Below, one piece after another: positions 36,682-45,765 of a stretch of DNA of 64,000 nucleotides (positions within the stretch are counted from its first letter, which is position 1; every line of letters begins with the position of its first letter). Source of the DNA: Bradyrhizobium sp. SZCCT0231 (GTDB lineage Bacteria > Pseudomonadota > Alphaproteobacteria > Rhizobiales > Xanthobacteraceae); NCBI RefSeq assembly GCF_018130245.1, contig NZ_JAFCKP010000010.1, forward strand, positions 1 through 64,000. The letters are read 5' to 3'. Made by a program: the position numbers and the translations under genes. The notes below the pieces were generated by a model that made no database searches, had not been told where the DNA came from, and saw nothing but the letters and a program-made list of their open reading frames with translations.

Positions 36682-38112
36682 ATGAACATCACTCGACGCA
36701 ACCTCACCCTCGGCGGCATCAGCCTGTTGGCCGGAGCGTCTGCGAGTACCATCAGCCGTGCCGAATTCGGCTCATTCCTCGGGATCGGCGAGGGCATCGA
36801 AGACTTCATTCTCGCCACCGACGCCTACATCTTTGGATACCCACTGGTGACGATGGAGATGACGCGGCGCGTCATCACCAACGTCGCGTCACCGGTCGGG
36901 ACACGCGGACCGATGGGCCAGATCATCAAGCTGCGGCAATATCCCGATGCATCGTTTCGCGACGTTACTGCGCCGAACGCCGACACGCTTTACACGACGT
37001 CGTTTTTCGACGTCGGCAAGGAGCCGTGGGTCCTCAGCACTCCCGATATGAAGGGTCGCTATTTCCTGTTGCCCATGCTGGATGGCTGGACCACCGTATT
37101 CCAGGTGCCGGGCAAGCGCACCACAGGTACTGGCGCGCAGACCTATGCAATCACCGGCCCAGGCTGGAAGGGCACGCTGCCGCCCGGGGTCAAGGAATAC
37201 AAGTCGCCCACGGCCATCGTATGGTTGCTCGGGCGCATCTACTGCACCGGCACGCCGGAAGATTACGCTGAGGTACACAAGCTGCAGGACGAATTCAGGC
37301 TGGTGCCGCTGAGCTCGTATGGCAAACCCTATACGCCGCCGCCGGCGACGGTCGATCCATCGATCGATATGAAGACGGCGGTGCGCGAGCAGGTCAACCG
37401 GATGGATGCAGTGGCGTACTTCACGCTGCTATGCAAGCTGATGAAGGACAACCCGCCGTCGGCGGCGGATGCGCCGCAGCTGGCGAAATTCGCCAGGCTC
37501 GGTATCGTTCCGGGTCAGGACTTCGATGCGAGCAAGCTCAAGGCGGATTTCGTCAAGCGGGTGCCCGAAATCGCCGTCGACCGGATCATGCTCCAGTTCA
37601 AGGTCAACAAGGCGGTCACGGACGAGCAGGGCTGGACGTTCACGACCAAGACCGGCATCTACGGGACCGACTATTTGATGCGCGCCCTCATCACCGCGAT
37701 CGGGCTTGGGGCCAACCGGCCGCAGGATGCTGTCTATCCGACTTCACAGAAGGATGCCGAGGGCCGCAAGTACAACGGTGCCAACAAGTACGTGATGCGA
37801 TTTCCCAAGGGGCAGCTGCCCCCGACGGAGGGATTCTGGTCGCTCACGATGTATGATTCCGGCTATTTCTTCATCAACAATCCGCTCAACCGCTATTCGA
37901 TCAGCGCGCGCGAGAAGCTGAAGTCGAATCCGGATGGCTCGATCGATCTCTACATCCAGAACGAATCGCCAGGCAAGGACAAGGAGTCCAACTGGCTCCC
38001 TGCGCCGGCCGGTGATTTCATCCTGATGATGCGGCTGTACTGGCCGAGCGAGAAGAACCCGTCGATCATCAATGGTTCCTGGAAGATTCCGCCAGCGAAG
38101 AAGGTGTCCTGA
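36682..38112 (+). CDS. DUF1254/DUF1214 exported protein
   Basis: A 476-residue protein. The N-terminal TRRNLTLGGISLLAGASAST is a twin-arginine-like signal. The DUF1254 domain (about 40-180) has AYIFGYPLVTMEMTRRV and APNADTLYTTSFFDV. The C-terminal DUF1214 domain (about 330-460) ends WSLTMYDSGYFFINNPLNRY and DFILMMRLYWPSE. These paired domains have a jelly-roll-like predicted fold with no firmly known activity. A GGAACC-type site precedes the start. It lies 52 bases after the truncated paralogue. Confidence 0.9.
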   Translation: MNITRRNLTLGGISLLAGASASTISRAEFGSFLGIGEGIEDFILATDAYIFGYPLVTMEMTRRVITNVASPVGTRGPMGQIIKLRQYPDASFRDVTAPNADTLYTTSFFDVGKEPWVLSTPDMKGRYFLLPMLDGWTTVFQVPGKRTTGTGAQTYAITGPGWKGTLPPGVKEYKSPTAIVWLLGRIYCTGTPEDYAEVHKLQDEFRLVPLSSYGKPYTPPPATVDPSIDMKTAVREQVNRMDAVAYFTLLCKLMKDNPPSAADAPQLAKFARLGIVPGQDFDASKLKADFVKRVPEIAVDRIMLQFKVNKAVTDEQGWTFTTKTGIYGTDYLMRALITAIGLGANRPQDAVYPTSQKDAEGRKYNGANKYVMRFPKGQLPPTEGFWSLTMYDSGYFFINNPLNRYSISAREKLKSNPDGSIDLYIQNESPGKDKESNWLPAPAGDFILMMRLYWPSEKNPSIINGSWKIPPAKKVS

Positions 38113-38118
38113 TCAACC

Positions 38119-38163
38119 GCGCTGGCGTTTCGTGTGCGTCGCCGATGCTTGCTACGCCAGCGC
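38119..38163 (+). terminator. Long hairpin after the DUF1254 gene
   Basis: GCGCTGGCGT at 38119-38128 pairs exactly with ACGCCAGCGC at 38154-38163 around a 25-base loop. It begins seven bases after the stop. There is no T-run, so termination is not certain. Confidence 0.5.
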
Positions 38164-38191
38164 TCGTTCAAAGTAGTCGGGGGAGATGGCA

Positions 38192-38548
38192 ATGCTCAGG
38201 CTCGTCGCCGCTGTGATGATACTTTGTGGGATAGGGATCCTGCCTAGTCGCGCTCAGGTCGATCTCAACACCTATGCTGATGCCAATGGCTTTATCGACG
38301 TGCAAAAGCTGACTTGCGGTCAACTTGCAGGGACATGGCAGGAGGACGCAGACCGGCTGACCGCTTGGTATAGTGGCTGGTATAACGGACTTGCCCGCAA
38401 GCATTACATGGACATTCGCAAGAGCAAGGAGGCCGAACATGAGGTAATATTGCATTGCAAAGCCAATCCAGGGCACCTTGTCATCGAAGCGATCTCAGTA
38501 GTGTTCAAGGACATGCGGGCAAGGCTGGGAATTGAGATGAAGCCATGA
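38192..38548 (+). CDS. HdeA/HdeB-like periplasmic protein
   Basis: A 118-residue exported protein. A signal peptide covers about 1-21 (LRLVAAVMILCGIGILPSRAQ). The mature region has the HdeA-type pattern: LTCGQLAGTWQEDADRLTAW, WYNGLARKHYMDI and VILHCKANPGHLVIEA. The two Cys would form the single disulphide found in HdeA. HdeA and HdeB are acid-activated periplasmic chaperones in enterobacteria; many rhizobial relatives have not been tested. ATG 38192 was preferred over 38186, because the GGGGGAG site abuts 38186. Confidence 0.8.
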   Translation: MLRLVAAVMILCGIGILPSRAQVDLNTYADANGFIDVQKLTCGQLAGTWQEDADRLTAWYSGWYNGLARKHYMDIRKSKEAEHEVILHCKANPGHLVIEAISVVFKDMRARLGIEMKP

Positions 38549-38645
38549 GGTAGGATTCCTAACTGCATACCAAGCGGAGCTTCTGGTCGAAACAATCTGA
38601 TGGCCGCCAACGCCGCCCGGGTCTATTTCTGTCCGGCTCACTTGA

Positions 38646-39014
38646 ATGGGCTATTGCGTGCGCACCATTGTTGTCATCGAGGACAATCCGAGCCTGTTGC
38701 AGGGGTTGAGCCGGCTCTTGTCGGCGCACGGCTTTCCCGTACGGACCTTTGGGTCGGCGGAAGCGTTTCTCGAGGACAAGTCCGGCTGCGACGCCGATTG
38801 CCTGTTGCTCCTCGACATTCACCTCAGCGGAATTTCCGGTATTGATTTGCAGCGCCGCCTGACTTCGTCCGGCACTGACCTGCCGGTCATCTTCATGACC
38901 GCGATCGACAATGAAACAACCCGTCAGGAAGCGTTCGATGCGGGATGCATTGCTTATCTCAGAAAGCCATTTCTGTCCAAATTGTTGATCGATGCAATCA
39001 ATCAGGCTCCCTGA
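38646..39014 (+). CDS. Receiver-only response regulator
   Basis: A 122-residue receiver domain: TIVVIEDNPSLLQGL at the start, phosphorylation Asp in CLLLLDIHLSGISGID (near 57), Thr in FMTAIDNETTR and Lys in AYLRKPFLSKLL. The sequence is closest to FixJ-type receivers but stops before any DNA-binding domain. It lies upstream of the sensor kinase at 39199 on the same strand (185 bases), so the two may form a pair. Confidence 0.9.
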   Translation: MGYCVRTIVVIEDNPSLLQGLSRLLSAHGFPVRTFGSAEAFLEDKSGCDADCLLLLDIHLSGISGIDLQRRLTSSGTDLPVIFMTAIDNETTRQEAFDAGCIAYLRKPFLSKLLIDAINQAP

Positions 39015-39198
39015 AGCCCGCAGAGTACTATGGTTAATTCCACCCCGAGGCACGGCTAAATCGCCGCCATGCGAGGCTTTGCGAATAATTCGTCTCGCGG
39101 AGTTCAAGTTGTTCGAGTAGGCTTCAAGCGGCACACCGGCGCATTTGTCAGACGTTCTACTGGAATCGTTCACAATTGAATTTGGCAAGCGGTGCAGC

Positions 39199-41049
39199 AT
39201 GATAACCCGATTGGTCTTCGGCTTCACCGTGCTGTTGCTGACGATGGCTAACGAAGCCATGTCGGAGCCAAGGCGGGTGCTGTTTCTGCATTCCTACGGG
39301 CGCGAGCTCGGGCCCTGGAACGATGTTGCAAGGTCGGTCCACGACGAACTGATACGCCAGTATCCGGGCCCGATCGATTTCTTTGAGAGTTCTCTTGCGA
39401 CGGCACGGGATCCGGACAGCGACAGCGTTCCCTTCGTCGAATATCTGAGCACGCTGTTCACCAACCGCAAGCTCGATTTGGTCATTACCAACGGCGCTCC
39501 CGCGGCCGATTTCATTCGCAAGTATCGCCAGCAGCTCTTTCCCGAGATTCCCGCGTTGTTCACCGGCCTTCAGCATCGGCGTGCGCCGCCCGACCGGCCA
39601 TCTGCCAGCTACGCGGTCGTCGCGTTCAACAACGACTTTCCACTCATCCTGGAGCAAATGTTGCGCGTTCTTCCGGAAACCGACCGGGTCGTGTTTATTC
39701 TCGGCAGTTCGCCGCTCGAAAGATATTGGGTCGACCAGTTGCGGACCGAACTCAAGCCGTTCCAGGAGCGAGTAACCTTCGAATGGCTCAACGACCTTTC
39801 CTTCGAAGAGATGTTGAAGCGGTGTTCGGCGCTCCCGGCGCGGTCCGCTATCCTGTTCGGATTGATGTCTGTGGACGCCGCAGGTGTCGGGCATGAAGAA
39901 CGCAAGGCGTTTGACAGACTTCACGCTGTCGCCAACGCACCGATATTCAGCTATGTCGACGCCTATTTTGGTGCCGGCCTGGTTGGTGGTCCGCTCACTC
40001 AGGTCAATGAGATCGGCCGGCAGGCCGCGGGCGTCGCGGTGCGCATTTTCAATGGAGAGACGCCGGGCGAAATCAATTCACCCCCGATCGAGCCTGCTGC
40101 GCCACGTTACGACTGGCGCGAGTTGCAGCGCTGGAAGATCAGCGAGAGAGCTCTGCCGGAGGGAAGTGAGGTTTACTTTCGTATTCCGGGCATGTGGGAG
40201 CAATACCGCTCGCAGCTAACCGCCGGAATCGCGGCGCTGGTGCTGCAGGCCGGGATCATCTCCTTGCTGCTGATTGAGCGTCGGCGTCGGCAATTTGCGC
40301 AGACCGACGCAAGCGATCGCCGCCGCGAGGTTGTCCGCCTCAATCGGGTGACGACCGCAAATGTACTGTCGACGTCCCTTGCCCATGAACTCAATCAGCC
40401 GCTCGGGGCGATCCTGAGTAACACGGAAGCCGCGCAGATGTTGCTCAAGGCCAATCCGCCCGACCTCGCTCAGGTCGACGCAATCCTCTCCGACATTGTC
40501 CGGGACGAACAGCGCGTGAGCGAAATCATTCTCGGCTTGCGAAATCTGTTGAACAACCGGACCGAAGGCGATTTGCGGCCGCGCGATCTGAACGACACGG
40601 TTCGCGACGTGGTCAAGATCGTAACTCCTGAAATCACGAGGCGTGCGATGGTCCTACGCACTGTGTTGGCGGACGAAGTGTTGCCCGTGAGATGCGATCC
40701 GATTCACCTGCAGCAGGTGATTCTGAACCTCGTTATGAACGGCATTGATGCCATGGAGGGGGCACAGCCTCCTCATAACCTGACGATCCGAACCCAGCGC
40801 CTTGGCGATACCGATGTGGAAGTAAGGATCACGGACACCGGAAAGGGTATTTCCGCAGGCAAGCTAACATCCATCTTCGATGCGTTCGTTACGACCAAGC
40901 CGCAGGGGACCGGCCTCGGCCTTCCGATCGCCAAGACGATTCTTGAAAGCTATGGGGGCGATATCACCGCAGAGAACCGGATGCGCGGTGCCGTGTTCAC
41001 TTTCAGGCTGCCGTTGAGTGGGATCGGCCCGACATCAGAGCTGATGTGA
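39199..41049 (+). CDS. Sensor histidine kinase with periplasmic substrate-binding-like domain
   Basis: A 616-residue kinase. ATG 39199 starts a signal-anchor (ITRLVFGFTVLLLTMANEAM). The in-frame TTG 39145 adds 18 non-hydrophobic residues. The periplasmic part (about 25-345) resembles ABC_sub_bind proteins (RVLFLHSYGRELGPWNDVAR; LDLVITNGAPAADFIRKY). A membrane helix near 350-372 (AGIAALVLQAGIISLLLIE) leads to the kinase: H-box STSLAHELNQPLGAILSN (near 408), N-box QQVILNLVMNGIDAM and G-boxes DTGKGIS and GTGLGLPIAK. The HELNQPL form is typical of the FixL/DctB group. The ligand is probably a small solute captured in the periplasmic domain; it is not identified. Confidence 0.9.
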   Translation: MITRLVFGFTVLLLTMANEAMSEPRRVLFLHSYGRELGPWNDVARSVHDELIRQYPGPIDFFESSLATARDPDSDSVPFVEYLSTLFTNRKLDLVITNGAPAADFIRKYRQQLFPEIPALFTGLQHRRAPPDRPSASYAVVAFNNDFPLILEQMLRVLPETDRVVFILGSSPLERYWVDQLRTELKPFQERVTFEWLNDLSFEEMLKRCSALPARSAILFGLMSVDAAGVGHEERKAFDRLHAVANAPIFSYVDAYFGAGLVGGPLTQVNEIGRQAAGVAVRIFNGETPGEINSPPIEPAAPRYDWRELQRWKISERALPEGSEVYFRIPGMWEQYRSQLTAGIAALVLQAGIISLLLIERRRRQFAQTDASDRRREVVRLNRVTTANVLSTSLAHELNQPLGAILSNTEAAQMLLKANPPDLAQVDAILSDIVRDEQRVSEIILGLRNLLNNRTEGDLRPRDLNDTVRDVVKIVTPEITRRAMVLRTVLADEVLPVRCDPIHLQQVILNLVMNGIDAMEGAQPPHNLTIRTQRLGDTDVEVRITDTGKGISAGKLTSIFDAFVTTKPQGTGLGLPIAKTILESYGGDITAENRMRGAVFTFRLPLSGIGPTSELM

Positions 41050-41089
41050 ACTGCAGATCGGGTTGTGGCGCCCTGCACGGCGTGACATC

Positions 41090-41510
41090 GATTCATTACC
41101 GCTTTGGGCCTTGGCGGACGTATTGGCGGCGCAGGCGGAGGGGCGGATTGTAGCCCCTAGCCGACATCCGCGCAGCAACAGTCGATGTCCGCTGCCGGAG
41201 GTAATGCGAGCCGCCAGCGGCTGAGGCAGTAATTGATCGCTTTGGTCGTGTCGTGTTCCTGGAGAGCTTGGTACGCTGCTCGCGCAACCTACGCATATCG
41301 GTGTGGCCGCAATCCACACCCGCACGCCCAACGCAATGGGGATCACCGTAGGCGTCCATCTGCCAGCGCCGCCACGGCGGCCTTCAGCGTCGCCGCGTCG
41401 ACCATGCCTGTGATCTGCATCCGAGCCCCGGCAGCAAACTCGATCTCGATCAGCCGCCGAGCGGCATGTGCGGGCCGGTTAGAGCGAAACGGTCTCGTAA
41501 AGATCGTCCC
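41090..41510 (-). pseudogene. IS66-like element remnant (tnpA and tnpC ends)
   Basis: On the minus strand FTRPFRSNRPAHAARRLIEI followed by EFAAGARMQITGMVDAATLK is the C-terminus of the IS66 accessory protein TnpA (stop near 41343). Directly beyond it, after a short gap, LREQRTKLSR (one frame) and DTTKAINYCLSRWRLALP (next frame), at about 41300-41190, match the C-terminal part of the IS66 transposase TnpC. TnpB and most of TnpC are missing. The sequence is thus an internally deleted, frame-broken relic. The remainder of 41050-41982 shows no gene. Confidence 0.7.
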
Positions 41511-41937
41511 GATTGCCGCCTTGCTCATCGTCCGGGCCACCCAATCATGGCGCAAATGATGTGATGCTGCTGCCCACCTCAGAAGAGCGCTCGACGCAGA
41601 AGGGGGCGACATTCTGAGCAAGGCGCGCCACTGTGTGACTCCGATTACTTCGGACGCTTTGGTACCCGTTCGAAGTCGGCGATGTTTTTCCCGGGAGCTG
41701 GCAAAGGAGCCCCGGGTTGCACGAGCCGAATTACGATTCACCGGATCAGCTGATAGAAATTGGTGCGAGGAATGTTCATGCGCACGATACGCAGCCTGCT
41801 CGGCCGAATGGAGAATTCCGAACGGAGCGGTGGAGTATAGCCAGCGTGTCACACGCGGATCGTTGATTAGAACGAGTTGAAACTGGAAGGATTCAAAATC
41901 GTGCGACGAGATTGGTCGACGGGTTTTGTCGTGCAAC

Positions 41938-41953
41938 CTTAGATAACTTCTAG
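41938..41953. promoter_or_regulatory. Candidate iron-control (Irr/ICE-like) palindrome before the receptor gene
   Basis: CTTAGATAACTTCTAG contains TAGA and TCTA arms separated by five bases, resembling the rhizobial ICE pattern TTAGAA-N3-TTCTAA with mismatches. It ends 29 bases before ATG 41983, a typical operator position. In Bradyrhizobium iron-uptake genes are usually controlled by Irr through such sites (established for genes such as hmuR). The match here is imperfect and unproven. Confidence 0.35.
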
Positions 41954-41982
41954 TTCCCAATCCCTTTTCGGAGCACCCGCGT

Positions 41983-44409
41983 ATGTTAGGAAGCACGGGG
42001 GACGTGCTTGCGAGTGGGAATTGGGGTGTTGGAATGACTCGTGAACTCTCGGCCAGGAAGATCGTGCGGACGCTATCGCTGGGAGCAGTGAGTTATCTCG
42101 CGCTGTCTCTGGAATCGTCGGGTGAATTTCGGCAGGCGCTTGCGCAAACGAATCTGCCGCCCGTGACCGTGGATGCTCCCAAGCCGAGAGTTCGTCAGCC
42201 GGTCCAGAGATCGCAGTCGACGCGCTCTTCCCGAGGACAGCGATCTGTCGCTGCGGCGGCTCCGCGCCAGGCTGCACCCGTTCCCTATGTGGTGCCCTCG
42301 ACCGGGACGGTCGGCACGGTGCCGCCCGCTTACGCAGGCGGCCAGGTCGCAACCGGCGGAAGCCTCGGTCTGCTCGGCAATCGCGGCGTGATGAACACGC
42401 CGTTCAACCAGACCAGCTATACGGCGGAGCTGATACAGAACCAACAAGCGCGCACGATCCGTGACGTTCTCGCCAACGATCCCTCGGTCAGGGTCGTTCA
42501 AGCGGCCGGTGGTGGTGCGGATAGTCTCTTCATTCGTGGCTTCTACTATGACAGTGGCGACTACGGACTGAACGGGCTCTATGGAATCGCTCCATATTAT
42601 TCTTCGGGCGCAAATTTCGTGGAGCGCGTTGAAGTGCTGAAGGGCCCGAGCGCATTGCTCAATGGGATGACGGCCGGCGGTACCGGCGTTTCGAGCGGAG
42701 GTGCGGTCGGCGGAAGCGTCAATCTGATTACCAAGCATGCGCCCGACTTCGATATTACCCAGCTCACGGCAACTTACGCTTCAAGATCGCAGTTTGGCGG
42801 GAACGTCGATGTGAGTCGCCGCTACGGGGAACACAAGGAGTGGGGTGTTCGGCTGAACAGCACGTACTCGAACGGCAATACCCCTTGGAACCGACAGACT
42901 GACGAATTTGGAAACGCGGTTCTGGGCCTCGATTACCGCGGAGAACGCGTACGCGCGGCGGTCGATATCGGGTACCAGGCTGACAACCTGAATCCGCCGT
43001 TGCGCTTCTTCAATGTCCCGGCCACGACGACGGTTATTCCTTCGCCACCAAAAGCCGGACTGAATTTCCAGGTTCCGTGGGCCTATTATGCGCCGACCGA
43101 CTTTTTTACCACTGCCCGAGGCGAGGTGGATGTCACCGACTGGATGACCGCCTATGGAGCGTTCGGTTATCACGATAGCAATATCAACTACGCCTATCCC
43201 TCGCCGAACATCTCCAATGTCGCGCCCGGCGCATTGATATCTCCACCCGGCGTCTCCCAGTTGGGAGGCTTGTGGTCGCGGCCGTTTGCCGGCAAGGAAA
43301 CGTTCGAGACGCTCGCAGGTGAGGCTGGTATCCGAGCAACGTTTGACACTGGTCCCGTAAACCATGCGCTGAACGTCAACTACTCGATCAACGACCGGAC
43401 CTACAATCAGAGGGTTTTGACGCGGTCGAACAATGCTCTCGCGGATCTGATTTTCTGGAACCTGTACACAGAACCGACCAACATAGCGAAACCCAATTTC
43501 TCGACAGTATCTGCCAATCAGAAGACGGGCGTGACCCTTTCGAGCGTCGGCGCCTCCGACACCATGTCGATTCTGAACAATCGCGTTCAAGTCACGCTTG
43601 GCGTTCGTCGTCAGACCGCGGGCTCGGAAGTAACGAACTTCCTCACGCCAGCCTCGAGCCGACCACAGCAGGACGCGTCGGTCTGGAGCCCGGCATACGC
43701 AGTTCTCGTCAAGCCCGTCGAGAACGTCGCGCTCTACGCAAACTACATCGAAGGTCTCCAGACGCCCGTCGTCGTTTCCGGCAACTACAGCAACGTCGGA
43801 ACCGTATTTCCGCCAGCGCAGACGAAACAGGCTGAAGCAGGTATGAAGATCGATGCAGGGCGTTTCACGACGACGCTGAGCGTATTCGACATAAGCCAGC
43901 CGAGCATTATCTCAGTGGCGTCGGGCGTCTCAGCGTCTCAGCAACTCAACGGCAGACAGAGAAATCGCGGTGTCGAACTCAACGTGTTCGGCGAGATCAC
44001 GCCCGACATCCGTGTTCTCGGCGGCGTCGCTCTGATCGACGGGGTACAGGAGAGAACTCAAGGGGGGCTCACCGACGGAAGGACGGCAATTGGCGTGCCC
44101 GTCGTCAACGTCAATATGGGCGCGGAATGGGATACGCCGTTTGTTCGCGGTCTCACGTTCACGAGCAAGGTCATCTATACCGGCTCGCAGTACGTCAACG
44201 CCACGAATACGCTGACGTTACCGGAATGGACCCGTGTTGATATCGGGGCGCGATATACATTCACGTCGCCCTGGAACGGAAAGCCGATCGTCGTGCGCGC
44301 AAATATCGAAAACGTCGGCAACAAGGCGTACTGGGCTTCGGCCTATAGCGGGGTCATCACGCTCGGTGCGCCTCGGACCTATCTGCTTTCTACCACCTTC
44401 AATTTCTAG
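41983..44409 (+). CDS. TonB-dependent siderophore receptor
   Basis: An 808-residue outer-membrane receptor. The signal lies in about residues 18-55 (ending ALAQTNLPPVTVDAP). A Pro/Ser-rich linker is followed by the plug domain (about 130-255: NTPFNQTSYTAELIQNQQAR, VRVVQAAGGGADSLFIRGFY, FVERVEVLKGPSALLNG). The 22-strand barrel runs to the C-terminus, which ends LLSTTFNF with the terminal Phe required for barrel assembly. There is no STN signalling domain, so no sigma/anti-sigma surface signalling is expected. The start could also be 42034, which has a shorter leader. By plug and barrel pattern it belongs to the FhuA/FoxA-like siderophore receptors. It lies 351 bases before mbtH, and a terminator separates it from the synthetase operon. 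Confidence 0.93.
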   Translation: MLGSTGDVLASGNWGVGMTRELSARKIVRTLSLGAVSYLALSLESSGEFRQALAQTNLPPVTVDAPKPRVRQPVQRSQSTRSSRGQRSVAAAAPRQAAPVPYVVPSTGTVGTVPPAYAGGQVATGGSLGLLGNRGVMNTPFNQTSYTAELIQNQQARTIRDVLANDPSVRVVQAAGGGADSLFIRGFYYDSGDYGLNGLYGIAPYYSSGANFVERVEVLKGPSALLNGMTAGGTGVSSGGAVGGSVNLITKHAPDFDITQLTATYASRSQFGGNVDVSRRYGEHKEWGVRLNSTYSNGNTPWNRQTDEFGNAVLGLDYRGERVRAAVDIGYQADNLNPPLRFFNVPATTTVIPSPPKAGLNFQVPWAYYAPTDFFTTARGEVDVTDWMTAYGAFGYHDSNINYAYPSPNISNVAPGALISPPGVSQLGGLWSRPFAGKETFETLAGEAGIRATFDTGPVNHALNVNYSINDRTYNQRVLTRSNNALADLIFWNLYTEPTNIAKPNFSTVSANQKTGVTLSSVGASDTMSILNNRVQVTLGVRRQTAGSEVTNFLTPASSRPQQDASVWSPAYAVLVKPVENVALYANYIEGLQTPVVVSGNYSNVGTVFPPAQTKQAEAGMKIDAGRFTTTLSVFDISQPSIISVASGVSASQQLNGRQRNRGVELNVFGEITPDIRVLGGVALIDGVQERTQGGLTDGRTAIGVPVVNVNMGAEWDTPFVRGLTFTSKVIYTGSQYVNATNTLTLPEWTRVDIGARYTFTSPWNGKPIVVRANIENVGNKAYWASAYSGVITLGAPRTYLLSTTFNF

Positions 44410-44435
44410 ATCGCTTTCATGGACGAACGGAGTTG

Positions 44436-44470
44436 ATGCCGCCGCGGTTGATCCGCGGCGGCATTGTTTT
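44436..44470 (+). terminator. Rho-independent terminator of the receptor gene
   Basis: ATGCCGCCGCGG at 44436-44447 pairs with CCGCGGCGGCAT at 44453-44464, followed by TGTTTT. The stem is 12 base pairs with a 5-base loop and starts 27 bases after the stop. Confidence 0.88.
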
Positions 44471-44760
44471 GTCATGGGCTATTCAATGCAGCTGATGACA
44501 GTGCAATGAAATTTGGCGCCCCATCATGCCGCGTCGGAAAAGTTCCTCCCTGCGCAGTTAGAATTGCAGCAATCTTCGACGTCCACCGAAATCCCAATAT
44601 TTTTCCGCGTGTTGGCGCGCAAGCGCGGAGGTTGCATTGTGTCTCCGCGTCGCCAGTTTTGAGGTCTTAAAAAGAGTCGCGTCGATATTGCTTTGACCCT
44701 CGTCGGCTTCTGACCTAGTCAAACGTCTCTGCTTTCGCTTTCCGAAAAGGGGATCGCGCC
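44471..44760. other. Intergenic region upstream of the NRPS operon
   Basis: No gene is seen. It should contain the promoter of mbtH and the following genes. A half-site-like TTAGAATTG occurs at about 44560; a full ICE or Fur palindrome was not found. Confidence 0.35.
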
Positions 44761-44988
44761 ATGATGGTGTTCGACAGAGACGACGTCACCTTCACCGTCG
44801 TCGTCAATCACGAAGAGCAATATTCCATCTGGCCGATGTTCAAGGAAATTCCGAGCGGCTGGAAAGCGGTGGGCAAGACCGGCAGCAAGAAGGAATGTCT
44901 CGACCACATCGAACAGGTGTGGACCGACATGCGCCCGCTCAGCTTGCGCAAATTCATGGACGATGCGGCGTCTCAGCAGTCGGCGTAA
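44761..44988 (+). CDS. MbtH-like protein
   Basis: A 75-residue MbtH-family protein, the small partner that binds and activates NRPS adenylation domains. The motif [22 protein letters not shown] (residues about 14-35) and the C-terminal [15 protein letters not shown] contain the conserved Trp residues and [10 protein letters not shown] signature. AAGGGG lies 10 bases upstream. It is the first gene of the biosynthetic operon, 21 bases before the thioesterase. It probably serves one or more of the four A domains seen here. Confidence 0.95.
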   Translation: MMVFDRDDVTFTVVVNHEEQYSIWPMFKEIPSGWKAVGKTGSKKECLDHIEQVWTDMRPLSLRKFMDDAASQQSA

Positions 44989-45009
44989 TCGGCGGAGCAT
45001 GGTCTTTCG

Positions 45010-45765
45010 ATGCGGCTTCTTTGTCTGCCCTACTCCGGCGGCAGTGCCATGTTCTATGCGCGGTGGCGCAGGCTGCTGCCGTCGTGGATCGACGTTCGGC
45101 CGGTGGAATGGCCCGGGCGCGGTGCGCGCATGGACGAGCCGCTGGCGACCGATCCGTGCGTGCTGGCGGCGCAGCTCGCTGGCGAGCTCGCCGCGCAGCT
45201 CGACGGGCCCTACGCGTTGTTCGGGCACAGCCTCGGCGCCGTGATCGCATTCGAGCTCGCACATGGCCTGCTCGATCGCGGAGTGCCTGCGCCGGCCATT
45301 CTCTTCGCCTCGGGTGCGGAAGCGCCGGCGGTACGGGACGGCAACAAGTGGCGCCAGCCCTTGAGCGACGAAGCGCTGATGCAGGAGCTGCGCAATCTCC
45401 AGGGCACGCCCGACGAGGCGCTGTCGAATGCCAAGCTGATGCGATCCGCGCTGCCGGTGCTGCGCGCAGACTTTCTGATGTGCGGGGCCTATGTCTACCG
45501 GCCGCGGCGTCCATTGCCGTGCTCTGTACACGTTTTTGGCGGAGCGGACGACGAGACCAGCCGCGAAGCACTCGAGGCTTGGCGGCAGGAGACCTCGGCG
45601 TCATTCACGCTCGATATTCTGCCCGGGCATCACTTCTTCATTCACACAGAGCAGGCCGAGCTGATCGACCGGATCGGCGCGGCGCTGGCCCGGCAATCGG
45701 GGCGATCGATCGGTTTGCATCGGAGCGAGGATCATGAGCGCGTTCTCCGTCCAGCCACTCATTGA
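45010..45765 (+). CDS. Type II thioesterase
   Basis: A 251-residue alpha/beta hydrolase of the editing thioesterase family, which removes wrong or stalled groups from carrier domains. [15 protein letters not shown] (residues 5-19) is the family start, and the nucleophile motif GHSLGA (near 73) carries the active Ser. The catalytic His lies in LPGHHFFIH (near 209). The length is normal. It is not linked to a synthetase, so it is unlikely to release the product. It overlaps the next gene by 32 bases. Confidence 0.95.
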   Translation: MRLLCLPYSGGSAMFYARWRRLLPSWIDVRPVEWPGRGARMDEPLATDPCVLAAQLAGELAAQLDGPYALFGHSLGAVIAFELAHGLLDRGVPAPAILFASGAEAPAVRDGNKWRQPLSDEALMQELRNLQGTPDEALSNAKLMRSALPVLRADFLMCGAYVYRPRRPLPCSVHVFGGADDETSREALEAWRQETSASFTLDILPGHHFFIHTEQAELIDRIGAALARQSGRSIGLHRSEDHERVLRPATH

